NCBI RefSeq assembly: GCF_036178845.1
Contig: NZ_CP108070.1
Location: forward strand, 6,324,001 to 6,388,000
Source: Streptomyces sp. NBC_00271
GTDB taxonomy: Bacteria > Actinomycetota > Actinomycetes > Streptomycetales > Streptomycetaceae
Length of the DNA stretch: 64,000 nucleotides
Direction: 5' to 3'
Within the stretch, counting starts at the first letter, position 1, and the number at the start of each line of letters is the position of its first letter. The notes beneath the pieces were generated by a model. The model did not search any database. It was not told the DNA's origin and saw only the letters and a list, made by a program, of their open reading frames with translations. Shown piece by piece: positions 19,614-27,823 of this stretch. The translations under genes were made by a program, and so were the position numbers.

Positions 19614-21991
19614 GCCGCACCTCCCGGCGCCTTGAGCAGTTCGCGGTAGGTGATCCTGCTGGTGGTCAGCGCGTCGAGTGTGGCGTTCTGCGCGTCGATC
19701 AGGGCGTACGTCCGCTGGTTGCCGTACTCCGGATCGACCGGCGGGTCCGGGGTGAGCCCGGAGTCGGTCGGTACGCCGTTGTAGGAGGTACCGCGCAGGG
19801 TCAGCGTCTGCTGTGGGGCGGCCCCCGCCTGGCAGGTGGTGCGGATGCCCACGACCCAGGCGAGGGTGTCGAGCGTGGCCCCGCTGGTGTCCACCACCCG
19901 TACCACGTCACCGAGTTGGATGCGTGGATCGTGCAGCACCTCCACCTCGCCGAGCACCGGGACCGGGTAGCGGCCGGCGTCGAGCATGGCGTGCGAGAGG
20001 TCCGAGGCGACCTGCTGCTGTTGCACCCAGTCGGTCGCGGGCGCCTGGTAGACCTGCTTGCCGTAGGCGGCCTGGCTGGTGGTGTTGTACCAGGCGAACG
20101 ACCGCAGGCGGGGATCGCCCGTGCGCTTCTGCGGGACGATCTGCACGGAGGGCTTGCCGTCCTTGGTGACCGTCCAGACGCTCGTGGTGCCGTGGTTGGC
20201 GAACCGCACGAGGTAGTTCGGGCCGTCGCGTCGCGAGCTGACCGTCACCGCGCCCTTCACCGAGGTGCCGCCGGCCGCCGCGCTGCCGAAACGGACCCGG
20301 TGGCCGCCGACGGGTGCCACGTCGTCCTCGATCTGGAGCGGGCCGACGTCGAGTTCCTCCTCGGCGATGGCGTACGCGACCTCCACCCAGCCGCCCGGCC
20401 TGACCTCCCGCACGACGGTGTCGGTGACGGTGTCGCTGTAGGTGTGGCTGATGCCGGTCCAGTCCTGGTAAGGCTGTTCGCAGTGGTTGCGGCAGGCGTC
20501 GATCTCCTCGGAGACGGTGAGGGCGGCGATGTCGCGCCGGGTGGTCACCGTGAGGTCGGGCCTGGCGGGCACCGTCCGGAACCGGCCGGGCCCGCGCCAG
20601 CGGAAGACGCCCTGCTCGTCGAACTCGGCGGTGGACATGGTGGCGCGGGCGATCTCGGTGAGGGCGTCCCACTGGGAGCCGGAGATCTTCGGCACGTCGT
20701 AGAGCGGCACCGTCGCGTCGTCGAGCACCGCGCCCTTGGCCCAGCGGCCCTTCTGCTCCCACTCCTCGGCGGTGTACGAGTCGAGGTCCGGCCAGGAGCG
20801 GTCGGTGACCTGGAGGCACTCGACGGCCACGTCGGTCTTCAGACTGATCTGGTACAGCTCGGAAGGTGGCTGCACCGAGGCGGCGTCGGAGAAGGTGTAG
20901 GGGGCCGTCGGCGGGGTGACGTACTCCCCGTCGGGTGCGGTGAGCCGCGGGTACACGGTCGCCGGGGTGTTCCCGCCGACGGCACCGGCCCGGGTGTCCA
21001 CGGTGAACCCGAGGTGCCACACGCCCTTGAGCGAGGCGAGCTTGGGAATGGTCCAACTGGCGACCAGACCGCCGCCACCGACCGTGCCCGAGGTGATCTT
21101 CACGACGCCGGTGGCGAAGTAGACGTTCAGGGCGTAGTTCCCGTACGCGCCGGCGCTGCGGTCGAAGATCAGCTTGAGTTCCAGTTCGTTGCCCACCGCG
21201 AGGGCGGTGTTCACGTGCAGCTCGGCCTGGAACACCTTCCCCGCGACGACGAAGCGGGAGCGCGGCATCCAGGACGCCGTGAGCCCGGCCGCCTTCGGCA
21301 TCAGCGCCATCTCGTACGGCGCCCCGTCCCGCACCCAGGAGTACGCGGACGGGGCCGGGAAGGTCTCGGGCTGGCCGTACGTGGCGTTGAAGCCGCCGTG
21401 CAGTGAGGCGTAGAGCGCGGTGAACGGCCGGGTGGTGTCGTCCGCCACGCCGGGGGCGCGGGGCGGCGGGCAGCTGTGGATGCCGCCCTGGCGCAGGATC
21501 TCGTCCACGCACCAGGTCGCGGTCGCCACGGGCTGCCCGTAGCGCAGCCCGTGGTACGGCCGTGGCAGCTGCGCGGGTCCGCGCAGCCGTTCCGCGCCGT
21601 CGAGCGCCTGGACGGTGACGGTGTCGCTGCCGGACGCGGCCGTGCGGGACCGGACGGCGCCGCGGAAGGCGGGGACGGTGCGGTCGTTCGCGCCCGCCGC
21701 GTGGACCACGGACTGCCCGGGCCGTACGACGTCGCCGCTGGCGCGGGCCGACCAGGCCGAGTACAGCCGGGGCGCGGGCGCACCGCTGCCGCCGAGCGAC
21801 AGCTCCAGCTGGGCCGAGGCACTCCCGGAGAAGGCGCGCAGCGCCTCGGGCAGATCGGTGCTGTAGGCCCGCTCCACCTTCCAGGACTGCACCTGGCCGC
21901 CCATCTCCCGGCCGCCGAGCCGGGTGGAGTGGGCCGGGATCCGCTCGGTGGCGGCGAGCGCGGCGGCGAGTGTTTCGTCAGAGTTCTGCAC
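19610..21991 (-). CDS. Tail-tip / baseplate hub protein (Tal-like)
   Basis: A 793-residue protein, the largest of the module. The N-terminal part (EMGGQVQSWKVERAYSTDLPEALRAFSG) resembles phage tail-hub proteins. The middle (about 200-400) is beta-rich and looks like a LamG-type carbohydrate-binding domain. The C-terminal part (VLHDPRIQLGDVVRVVD ... QQTLTLRGTSYNG) resembles the hub domain that contacts the distal tail protein. No peptidase or lysozyme motif was recognised. GTG 21991 has GGAGG upstream and overlaps the distal tail gene by 14 bp. Confidence 0.7.
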   Translation of the reverse strand: MQNSDETLAAALAATERIPAHSTRLGGREMGGQVQSWKVERAYSTDLPEALRAFSGSASAQLELSLGGSGAPAPRLYSAWSARASGDVVRPGQSVVHAAGANDRTVPAFRGAVRSRTAASGSDTVTVQALDGAERLRGPAQLPRPYHGLRYGQPVATATWCVDEILRQGGIHSCPPPRAPGVADDTTRPFTALYASLHGGFNATYGQPETFPAPSAYSWVRDGAPYEMALMPKAAGLTASWMPRSRFVVAGKVFQAELHVNTALAVGNELELKLIFDRSAGAYGNYALNVYFATGVVKITSGTVGGGGLVASWTIPKLASLKGVWHLGFTVDTRAGAVGGNTPATVYPRLTAPDGEYVTPPTAPYTFSDAASVQPPSELYQISLKTDVAVECLQVTDRSWPDLDSYTAEEWEQKGRWAKGAVLDDATVPLYDVPKISGSQWDALTEIARATMSTAEFDEQGVFRWRGPGRFRTVPARPDLTVTTRRDIAALTVSEEIDACRNHCEQPYQDWTGISHTYSDTVTDTVVREVRPGGWVEVAYAIAEEELDVGPLQIEDDVAPVGGHRVRFGSAAAGGTSVKGAVTVSSRRDGPNYLVRFANHGTTSVWTVTKDGKPSVQIVPQKRTGDPRLRSFAWYNTTSQAAYGKQVYQAPATDWVQQQQVASDLSHAMLDAGRYPVPVLGEVEVLHDPRIQLGDVVRVVDTSGATLDTLAWVVGIRTTCQAGAAPQQTLTLRGTSYNGVPTDSGLTPDPPVDPEYGNQRTYALIDAQNATLDALTTSRITYRELLKAPGGAA

Positions 21992-22817
21992 CGCGTACCT
22001 CCACCAGGTCGACGCTGACGTTGCGGTACGGCAGCCGGGCGGACGGGACGTCGCTGTACGCGGTCACGGACATCGCAGGGCAGCCGTCGCCGAGCGCGTG
22101 GGCGGCCGGGGCCTCGCCGATGGTCAGGCAGGCTCCGGCCAGCCCCGCGGGGCCGGCCGCGCCGGGTCCGCCGACCGGGGTGACGAAGGCGGCCCCGGCC
22201 GGGGCGACGCCGGAGACGGTCGGTCCGTTCACGGACGAGGTGCTGAGATATGCGCCGTCGGCGGCCTTCCAGTCGAGCTGGGCCGTGGCGAGTGCCGGGT
22301 TCCAGTCGGCCGGGACCAGCCAGGACACCTGCATGCCGGGCATCACCGGCCAGCCGGTCCACACGCCGTGCCGCCAGCCGATCCGGGTGTTCTCCTGGAA
22401 GTCGGCGACGACGGTGTCCCCGGTCAGGGGGCTGACGACCATGGTGCCGGTGATGGCGAACCAGTGGTCGGTGCCGTTGCTCTCGCTCTGCGCGGCGGCC
22501 TGGTAGGGGTCGAGCAGGTTCACCGAGGCCGGGTCGAGCACCGCGAGCGGACCGTACGACGTCTGCGCGCTGCCGAGCAGGCCGGGCCCGTTGATCCGGC
22601 GGGCGAGCCGGGAGAGGTGCTGGGCGTCGTCGGGCGCGAGGGAGTCCCAGGAGAACTTGAGCCGGCGGACGGTACGGGCCGGGGCCACGGTGGTGATCCG
22701 CCCCTCCAGGGACTTGAACTCCGTGACGTTGAGTTCCGCCGACCGGTCCCAGCTCTTGGCGGCCTGGTCGATCTCCCGGAGAAGTCCGGGCTTGCCGATC
22801 CAGAGATTCCTTGCCAT
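21978..22817 (-). CDS. Distal tail protein (Dit-like)
   Basis: A 279-residue protein placed directly after the tape measure gene, where siphophages encode the distal tail protein that joins tube to tip. It starts MARNLWIGKPGLLREI, has a beta-rich N-terminal domain and a central segment rich in Trp/Gly (HGVWTGWPVMPGMQVSWLVPADWNP). A Gly/Ala/Pro-rich linker and a C-terminal NVSVDLVEVRG strand follow. The call is by order, size and overall look. Confidence 0.65.
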   Translation of the reverse strand: MARNLWIGKPGLLREIDQAAKSWDRSAELNVTEFKSLEGRITTVAPARTVRRLKFSWDSLAPDDAQHLSRLARRINGPGLLGSAQTSYGPLAVLDPASVNLLDPYQAAAQSESNGTDHWFAITGTMVVSPLTGDTVVADFQENTRIGWRHGVWTGWPVMPGMQVSWLVPADWNPALATAQLDWKAADGAYLSTSSVNGPTVSGVAPAGAAFVTPVGGPGAAGPAGLAGACLTIGEAPAAHALGDGCPAMSVTAYSDVPSARLPYRNVSVDLVEVRGAEL

Positions 22818-22826
22818 GTCCCTGCC

Positions 22827-23822
22827 TCACCTCCGGGCGAGCTTGCGCTGCCCGAGCTGGACGGCGCGTGCGATGGTCTGGGAGTCCACGTCGATCTGGA
22901 CGGGCCGGTCGGCGAGCGCCTCGACGGCGGCGGCGAGCCGGCGCAGGCCGCCGCCGGAGCCGAGCATCCGCTCCAGCCGGGACAGCGGGATGACGGCCTC
23001 GTGCTCGCCGCCCTCGCCGACGAGGGCGAGGGTGCCGCCGGTGCGGGCGCGCACGACGCCGCCCTGGGCGAGCTGCGGCACCGGGATGGGGGACAGATCG
23101 AAGGCGAAGCCCTTGCCGCCGATGACGGGCACCCAGCCAGGGACCTTGAACTTCACGTGATTCAGGCCGCCGATGAGGACGTTGAGCCCGCGCACCAGCA
23201 TCCGGGTCGGGGTCAGGAACCCGTTCACCACGCCCTTGAACAGCGGCCCGAGGATCTTCGCGGCGGACTGCGAGGAGGACTTGATGTGACTCCAGGCGGC
23301 CGTGAGGCCCTTGCGGACGAGGGCGGTGACCTTGTCCATGTTGACGAACTGCGCGATGAGCGGGGTGAGCAGCGTCATGACCAGCCCGAAGGGGCTGGCT
23401 GCCATGGCGAGGTTGAGCCCCTTCTGAGCGAGACCCGCTCCCTTGAGCCCCTTCCCGAGGCTCCCCATGGACTTCCCGCCCTTGTCGGCGTTCTTCCCGG
23501 CCTTCCCCACGGACTTCTCGACCGCGTCGGCCTGGTTCTTCACGTCCTTGAGGGCGGCCTTGGTCTTGTCGGCTGAGGACTTGAGCTTGTCGAGGGAGGT
23601 CTTGAACTTGTCGGTGGCGGATTTGGATTTGTCGAGGGAACCGCCGGCATCACCCAGCCCACCCTTGAGCTTTCCCATCGCGGTGCTGCCGTTGTTCGCA
23701 CCGGCACGCAGCCTGCCGAGCGCGGAACTGGTCTTGTCCGTGCCGGAACCGGTCAGGATCAGCTCGTTGCGAAAAGCACGGATGCTTTCTGCGGCCTTTT
23801 TGAAAGAGCTTTGAACGGTCAC
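22827..23822 (-). CDS. Short tape measure protein
   Basis: A 331-residue protein. Residues 1-130 are a Lys/Ser/Ala-rich coiled coil (LDKSKSATDKFKTSLDKLKSSADK). A hydrophobic helix follows (LNLAMAASPFGLVMTLLTPLIAQFV). From about 250 it carries the tape-measure C-terminal signature (PQLAQGGVVRARTGGTLALVGEGGEHEAVIPLSRL). Tape measures set tail length, and most siphophage versions have 600-2000 residues, so this one implies a very short tube or that the adjacent coiled-coil protein contributes. GTG 23822 has AAGGGA upstream. Confidence 0.85.
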   Translation of the reverse strand: MTVQSSFKKAAESIRAFRNELILTGSGTDKTSSALGRLRAGANNGSTAMGKLKGGLGDAGGSLDKSKSATDKFKTSLDKLKSSADKTKAALKDVKNQADAVEKSVGKAGKNADKGGKSMGSLGKGLKGAGLAQKGLNLAMAASPFGLVMTLLTPLIAQFVNMDKVTALVRKGLTAAWSHIKSSSQSAAKILGPLFKGVVNGFLTPTRMLVRGLNVLIGGLNHVKFKVPGWVPVIGGKGFAFDLSPIPVPQLAQGGVVRARTGGTLALVGEGGEHEAVIPLSRLERMLGSGGGLRRLAAAVEALADRPVQIDVDSQTIARAVQLGQRKLARR

Positions 23823-23860
23823 GAGAATCCCTTACTGATCTAGATTCTTGCCGGAGTGGG

Positions 23861-24475
23861 TCAGGCCGCCACCGAAGCCATGGAATCCAACTTGGTCCGC
23901 ACTCGTTCCAGGTCCGCACCCATGCCGTCCATCGAGCGTTTGATGGTTGCCCGCTGGGTCTCCACTTGTTCCTTCTTCGCTTCCGCCTTCCGGACCAGTT
24001 GCTCGACCTTCGTATAGGCGTCGGTCGCCTTCTTGAGGGCCTGCGTCGCGTCCTTCTCCACATCGACGGCGCGCCGGCGCTCCGCCTCGGTCGCCCAGTT
24101 GGCGTTGCCTCGCGTCCTCGACAGGAGTCGCTGCGCGGTGTCCGCGGCGTTCTTGGCCCTGCGGCCGGCCGCTTCCGCGCGCTCGCTCAACCTGAGCAGC
24201 TTCTTGTCCTGAGCCTCGAGCTTGGCCTTCTCGTCCCGCGCGTACGGCCAGGTCCACTTCTGAACTCCGCCGATGACGATGCCTTTCTCGTCCATCTTGA
24301 ACGCGGAGGCATCGATCTTGAGCGGGGTGAATCCGACCGCGGCGAATCCGGCTGCCACCTTCAGGGCGTCCACCGAGGTGCTCAGACCGTTCAGCTTGTG
24401 CTTGAATTTGTCCGCTTCGTCCTTCGTCCAGAAATACCAGACGCTGTCGTTGTTGTTTGCCGGTGTTCCTGCCAC
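23861..24475 (-). CDS. Coiled-coil protein of unknown function in tail module
   Basis: A 204-residue protein. A short N-terminal part (NNNDSVWYFWTKDEADKFKHKLNG) is followed by a small domain with TPLKIDASAFKMDEKGIVIGGVQKWTWPYA. A long Lys/Glu/Ala-rich coiled coil runs from about residue 85 to the end. GTG 24475 has GGAG six bases upstream. It sits where a tape measure normally begins and precedes the short tape measure by 38 bp. It might be a detached tape-measure part or an immunity or accessory factor paired with the divergent membrane protein. Confidence 0.55.
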   Translation of the reverse strand: MAGTPANNNDSVWYFWTKDEADKFKHKLNGLSTSVDALKVAAGFAAVGFTPLKIDASAFKMDEKGIVIGGVQKWTWPYARDEKAKLEAQDKKLLRLSERAEAAGRRAKNAADTAQRLLSRTRGNANWATEAERRRAVDVEKDATQALKKATDAYTKVEQLVRKAEAKKEQVETQRATIKRSMDGMGADLERVRTKLDSMASVAA

Positions 24476-24536
24476 GTCAATCTCCAAGCTGCAGAAGGCA
24501 CTTGTGGCCGCTGGTGACGCATGCCATCATTGCCGA

Positions 24537-24944
24537 ATGGATGCGCTGGCCTGGGTCTTCCTCTGTTTGTTTCTGTTCCCGCTGCCCTTCCTGCTCTGGT
24601 TCGGAGTGATTCCCCTGTGGGTGAATCGACGACTGAAAAGAGTCGGGATAGAGGTGATGGGTCGTTGTAGAAATGTCTCTGTCTCTGAAGACCGGTATTC
24701 CACGAGTTTTGAATTCGTGACGGAATCCGGAGAGGAGATCATCTACATCTCGCCGCTGAGCGGCACCGTCTGGGGAACTCCCGACGAAGAGGCGCCCATC
24801 GTGTACGACCCGAGCGCTCCGTGGCGCAGGGCGCGTAGTCGGCGCGAGCTCGATGCGCGTTCGGAGGCCTGGTTCTCGCTGTGGGTGCTGGTCGCTCTGC
24901 AGACCCTCTTCGGTGCGGGATTCCTGCTCTATCTGAGCTACTGA
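24537..24944 (+). CDS. Membrane protein inserted on the opposite strand (DUF3592-like)
   Basis: A 135-residue protein. A strong N-terminal membrane helix (WVFLCLFLFPLPFLLWFG), a soluble beta-rich middle (FEFVTESGEEIIYISPLSG, VYDPSAPWRRARS) and a second C-terminal helix give the layout of DUF3592-like proteins. It is the only plus-strand gene inside the tail module. Its codon usage is less GC-biased than its neighbours, which suggests separate acquisition. It is divergent from the coiled-coil gene with 61 bp between starts. It may protect the producing cell or have no link to the particle. Confidence 0.6.
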   Translation: MDALAWVFLCLFLFPLPFLLWFGVIPLWVNRRLKRVGIEVMGRCRNVSVSEDRYSTSFEFVTESGEEIIYISPLSGTVWGTPDEEAPIVYDPSAPWRRARSRRELDARSEAWFSLWVLVALQTLFGAGFLLYLSY

Positions 24945-24950
24945 CCTCGG

Positions 24951-25373
24951 TCAGAGGAAGAACTGGAGAAGCTGGTCCGTCGTTGGAGCGCCCTTTTCGC
25001 CGGCCGTATCGCCCGATGCTCCGCGCTCCGTGTCGGTCGACTCGTTTCCCGGCCGCGGAATCGGTTCCGGGAAGTCCAGTGGTTCGCTGTCGTCGTCACG
25101 GTTGACGGTGGCGAACATCCAGTTCGCCTCAGCGAGTTGGTCGATCACGGTCGCGAGCAGGTAGTCGGTCGCCGTCCACTCGGCGGCTTCGCCGTGGAGT
25201 TCCTTCAGCACTGCGCTGTCCCTCGGGAGATGCCGGACCAGGACCGACAGCCGGCGCGAGGAGAGGCGGCCGCGGTGCCAGTCCAGCAGGTCGACCCCGT
25301 AGTGGCGGAGCAGATCCGCCTCCAGGGCCTCGGCGTGCTCTTCGACGAGCTCGCCGAGGCTCAGTCTTCCCCC
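24951..25373 (-). CDS. Tail assembly chaperone, -1 frameshift extension (gpT-like)
   Basis: This frame is open across the end of the first chaperone and has no good start codon of its own before a GTG at 25211. Its sequence (LVEEHAEALEADLLRHYGVDLLDWHRGRLSSRRLSVLVRHLP ... WTATDYLLATVIDQLAEANW) looks like the second tail-assembly chaperone of actinophages. That protein is normally made by ribosomes that slip back one base at the end of the first. A GGGGGAA run at 25367-25373 provides the slip site. The fused product would be about 233 residues. The extension ends with a disordered, acidic tail. Confidence 0.65.
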   Translation of the reverse strand, partial: GGRLSLGELVEEHAEALEADLLRHYGVDLLDWHRGRLSSRRLSVLVRHLPRDSAVLKELHGEAAEWTATDYLLATVIDQLAEANWMFATVNRDDDSEPLDFPEPIPRPGNESTDTERGASGDTAGEKGAPTTDQLLQFFL

Positions 25374-25651
25374 AGGCCCAGCCCCGTCTCCTTGCCGTAG
25401 GCATCCAGGATGGCCGCGATGTCCTGCATCGTGACGTCGTGCTTCTCGAAGCGTGCGAACTGCCGCTCCCCGAGCAGCAGTTGGAGCAGCCCGTCCACGT
25501 CGTTGTCGTCGAGGTCGCGCAGCTCGCGCGCGGTCGTACGGGTCAGCTCGGTCGGCAACTCGAAGCTGTCGTCGTCGAGTTCGAAGGTCCAGCTGTGCCC
25601 GAGCGCCTCCAGGCGCTGGGCGCGGGCCGCGTTGACGTTGAATCCGGTCAT
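25361..25651 (-). CDS. Tail assembly chaperone (gpG-like)
   Basis: A 96-residue acidic protein (MTGFNVNAARAQRLEALGHS start, many Asp/Glu). It lies right after the tail tube gene and before the tape measure, the conserved place of the gpG/gpT chaperones that keep the tape measure soluble. It ends in GLGLGED just past the slip site. Its length matches phage counterparts. Confidence 0.7.
   Translation of the reverse strand: MTGFNVNAARAQRLEALGHSWTFELDDDSFELPTELTRTTARELRDLDDNDVDGLLQLLLGERQFARFEKHDVTMQDIAAILDAYGKETGLGLGED
25367..25373 (-). promoter_or_regulatory. Candidate -1 programmed frameshift site
   Basis: On the minus strand the run GGGGGAA is read CTG-GGG-GAA-GAC-TGA in frame 0, two codons before the stop. 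A -1 slip gives GGG-GGA-AGA-CTG and enters the long open frame that ends at 24951. Confidence 0.55.
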
Positions 25652-25770
25652 CGGGGATCTCCCTTGTCAGGTGTACGTGGATGGGGCCGGGGCGACGGGT
25701 GGGGGAGCCCGCCGCCCCGGGTGACGAGCCCTACGGGGCGCCCGTCACGGAAGGTGGACCGGAAGGACCG

Positions 25771-26367
25771 TCACAGGGCGGCGTACGCCTTGTCCTTCAT
25801 GATCCACTTGGCCAGTTCGCGGTTGGCGGTCTCCGCCTCCAGCGCGGTGAAGGTGACGCCGAGCTTCACCGACCCGGTCCGCGTGAAGCCCAGTTCCTCG
25901 GTCTCGGTGACCTGGCCGCGCGGCAGGATGAAGCGGTACACGGCGTCCGTTCCGTCCGTGAACTCGATGCCGAGCGCCCGCTCGTCCTTGGCCGGGGTGC
26001 TCGGGACCAGGAACTCGTAGGTGTCCACGACCGCGGTGCCGCCGACCGAGGTCTGCGCGATGTTGGTGGCCGGGATGCCCATGAAGAAGGAGAGCGTGCT
26101 CTTGTTCATCTGGAGCAGCTGGAACTTCACGGTCAGATCGCGGTCGGAGTAGATGAAGCGAGCCGGGCTCGCCGACTGCCAGGTGTCGACCGGGTCGATC
26201 TTGTCCTTCTTGTTGAGCTTGATGCCGTCGGTGGAGGTGTACCCCAGCTCCACCCAGCCGGCCGGCCAGGCGTCGTCGGACTTGACCGGCGCGGTGGTAC
26301 CGGCGGGGGCGACGAGGACCCGGCCGGTACCGGCGACACGGATTTCCTTGCCGTTGTTCGTAGCCAT
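25771..26367 (-). CDS. Major tail (tube) protein
   Basis: A 198-residue protein of the siphophage tube family. It begins MATNNGKEIRVAGTGRVLVAPAGT and contains GYTSTDGIKLNKKDKIDPVDTWQSASPARF and the C-terminal beta-strand pattern of tube monomers. ATG 26367 is supported by the conserved N-terminus and by a short AAGGAG. It is followed by the chaperones as in phages. It should form the hexameric-ring tube. Confidence 0.8.
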   Translation of the reverse strand: MATNNGKEIRVAGTGRVLVAPAGTTAPVKSDDAWPAGWVELGYTSTDGIKLNKKDKIDPVDTWQSASPARFIYSDRDLTVKFQLLQMNKSTLSFFMGIPATNIAQTSVGGTAVVDTYEFLVPSTPAKDERALGIEFTDGTDAVYRFILPRGQVTETEELGFTRTGSVKLGVTFTALEAETANRELAKWIMKDKAYAAL

Positions 26368-26422
26368 GCGAACTCCTTGTGTACGTAAGGGACGTGAGGC
26401 CTTGGTTCGAGGTGGGGCGGGC

Positions 26423-26824
26423 TCAGCCGAGGCGCAGCAGGAGCCGGATCGTGGAGCGGTAGCGGCTGGCGGCCGAGCGGGTGTAGTCGGGCAGCCAGCG
26501 CGGCCCGTCGGCCTCGGAGACGTCGACGACGGCCGCGGAGCCGTACACGGTGTCGGCCAGCTCCAGCACGCAGGCGCGGGCGGACAGCGCCACGGTGTGT
26601 GCCGTGGGCTTGTCCGGGCCGTACACCTCCAGGTCGAGCAGCGGCTGGTCGAGATGCTGGTCGTCGACCCAGGCGCCGCCCATGTGCGAGACGAGGACGA
26701 CCTTCTGGGTGCCGTCGAATCCGGCGGGCGGGCGGCTGTCGACGACGACACCGGTCAGCTCGGCCCGGTTCTTGAGGAAGTCGACGACGAGTTGCTCGGC
26801 GTCGGGAAAGGTCAGGATGGCCAC
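26423..26824 (-). CDS. Tail terminator / tail completion protein candidate
   Basis: A 133-residue protein (AILTFPDAEQLVVDFLKNRAELTGVVVDSRPP ... LADTVYGSAAVVDVSEADGPRWLPDYTRSAASRYRSTIRLLLR). Order before the tube gene, and a mixed alpha/beta look with a LDLEVYGPDK strand, fit tail terminator or head-tail connector proteins. GTG 26824 has AAGGGAG at a 7-nt distance; a longer frame to 26938 has no such site. It is the first structural gene of the tail unit. Confidence 0.6.
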   Translation of the reverse strand: MAILTFPDAEQLVVDFLKNRAELTGVVVDSRPPAGFDGTQKVVLVSHMGGAWVDDQHLDQPLLDLEVYGPDKPTAHTVALSARACVLELADTVYGSAAVVDVSEADGPRWLPDYTRSAASRYRSTIRLLLRLG

Positions 26825-26843
26825 ATGGACGCTCCCTTCGGGG

Positions 26844-26860
26844 CCCGGCTTCGTGCCGGG
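26844..26860 (-). promoter_or_regulatory. Hairpin just upstream of first tail gene
   Basis: CCCGGC-ttcgt-GCCGGG forms a compact hairpin 19 bp before the GTG at 26824, next to its ribosome binding site. It could be an attenuator or an RNA-stability element. The rest of 26861-27076 holds no gene. Confidence 0.3.
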
Positions 26861-27076
26861 CGGGGGCCCGTTTCCGGGCAACACAAAGCGGCAGGTCCGT
26901 CGCCCCCGTTGAGGGTGGGCGCAGCTCTGCCGCTGCATCGAGTGTGACGCGACCGCTCGGATCGTGCAACTGGTCTATTCGGTGCGGGTATTCATCCGGC
27001 ATGTTCGGCACACCGCGCACGGCCCGCAGCGCGCGCCGCCGGGGCGGAGCAACGGCGTGGACCACGAGGACCACGA

Positions 27077-27105
27077 GGGCCCCGCCGCAGCGCGCGGCGG
27101 GGCCC
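27077..27105 (-). terminator. Terminator between regulatory trio and tail genes
   Basis: GGGCCCCGCCGC (27077-27088) pairs perfectly with GCGGCGGGGCCC (27094-27105), 21 bp past the HTH gene stop. It separates the regulators from the structural unit, so the structural genes need their own promoter or antitermination. Confidence 0.65.
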
Positions 27106-27125
27106 TTGAAGGTGGGGAGGCACGG

Positions 27126-27314
27126 TCAGCGGTCGGCGCCCGCCCGGTGCGTCGCGCGCTCCGCCGCGAACACGTCCTCCAGGCGATACAGCCGGCGTCG
27201 GCCCCGGGTGTCCGCCGGGCGCAGGTGGCCTCGCTGGACCCACTTGCGGATCGTGGCCGTGGAGACCCCGGCCTCGTCGGCCGCCAACTCGGTGGTGATC
27301 AGGGGGGAGTTCAT
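27126..27314 (-). CDS. Excisionase/MerR-like helix-turn-helix protein (62 aa)
   Basis: A small DNA-binding protein with one winged helix-turn-helix (LAADEAGVSTATIRKWVQRGHL, then RGRRRLYRLEDV). Such proteins act as phage excisionases or regulators. ATG 27314 overlaps the stop of the upstream zinc-ribbon gene (ATGA). With no integrase here, a regulatory role for the tail genes downstream is more likely than excision. Confidence 0.75.
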   Translation of the reverse strand: MNSPLITTELAADEAGVSTATIRKWVQRGHLRPADTRGRRRLYRLEDVFAAERATHRAGADR

Positions 27315-27823
27315 GAGGCCTCCGGTTCGAGTACCTGTCCGCACACGGGATTGACGCAGCGCACCTCGGCGCGTTCCGGGAAGGCGCGGAGGGAGACGGA
27401 GTCGCAGGTGGGGCAGCGGCCCGGCAGCCGTACCAGTTGTTCGGGGTCGCCGAGCGCCCGTGCGCAGCGGGCGGCCATGCGCCGGCTCTCGTCCTCGACA
27501 TGTGCGGCGAGGACGGAGTCCGCGGCGACGCGCTCCAGCAGGCCGGCGATCCGGCGCAGCCGCACCGGGACGGGGGCGGGCGGCACGGCCCGCAGCCCGA
27601 GCCGTTCCCGTACGGCCTCCTCCAGTTCGACCACGCCGTCGGTGATGTCCCGTACGGCGTCCGAGATGTGCAGCCGTACGGGCAGCGTCGTCCCCGCGAC
27701 GGGCCCGCCCCCACGGCGCTCCCGCAGCCCCCCGTGGGCAGCGGGTGCCAACTCGTCGACGAGGTCGGGGAAGCGGCGGACGAGCGAGGCGATCCAGACG
27801 GCGCCGGGCAGTTCGCGGTTCAT
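27311..27823 (-). CDS. Zinc-ribbon protein of tail-module regulatory operon
   Basis: A 170-residue helical protein. A C-terminal zinc ribbon is visible as CPTCDSVSLRAFPERAEVRC followed by CGQVLEPEAS (Cys pairs CPTC and CVNPVC). The N-terminal part (WIASLVRRFPDLVDELAP ... VVELEEAVRERLGL) has no known fold that I recognise. ATG 27823 overlaps the WhiB-like stop by 4 bp and the HTH start overlaps its own stop, so the three are one operon. It is possibly a transcription cofactor. Confidence 0.7.
   Translation of the reverse strand: MNRELPGAVWIASLVRRFPDLVDELAPAAHGGLRERRGGGPVAGTTLPVRLHISDAVRDITDGVVELEEAVRERLGLRAVPPAPVPVRLRRIAGLLERVAADSVLAAHVEDESRRMAARCARALGDPEQLVRLPGRCPTCDSVSLRAFPERAEVRCVNPVCGQVLEPEAS

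Noticed and set aside
18470..21406. Long plus-strand open frame (978 codons) across the tail genes
   Set aside because: It is Arg/Gly/Val/Asp-rich low-complexity sequence antisense to the amidase, fibre and tail-tip genes, with no domain.
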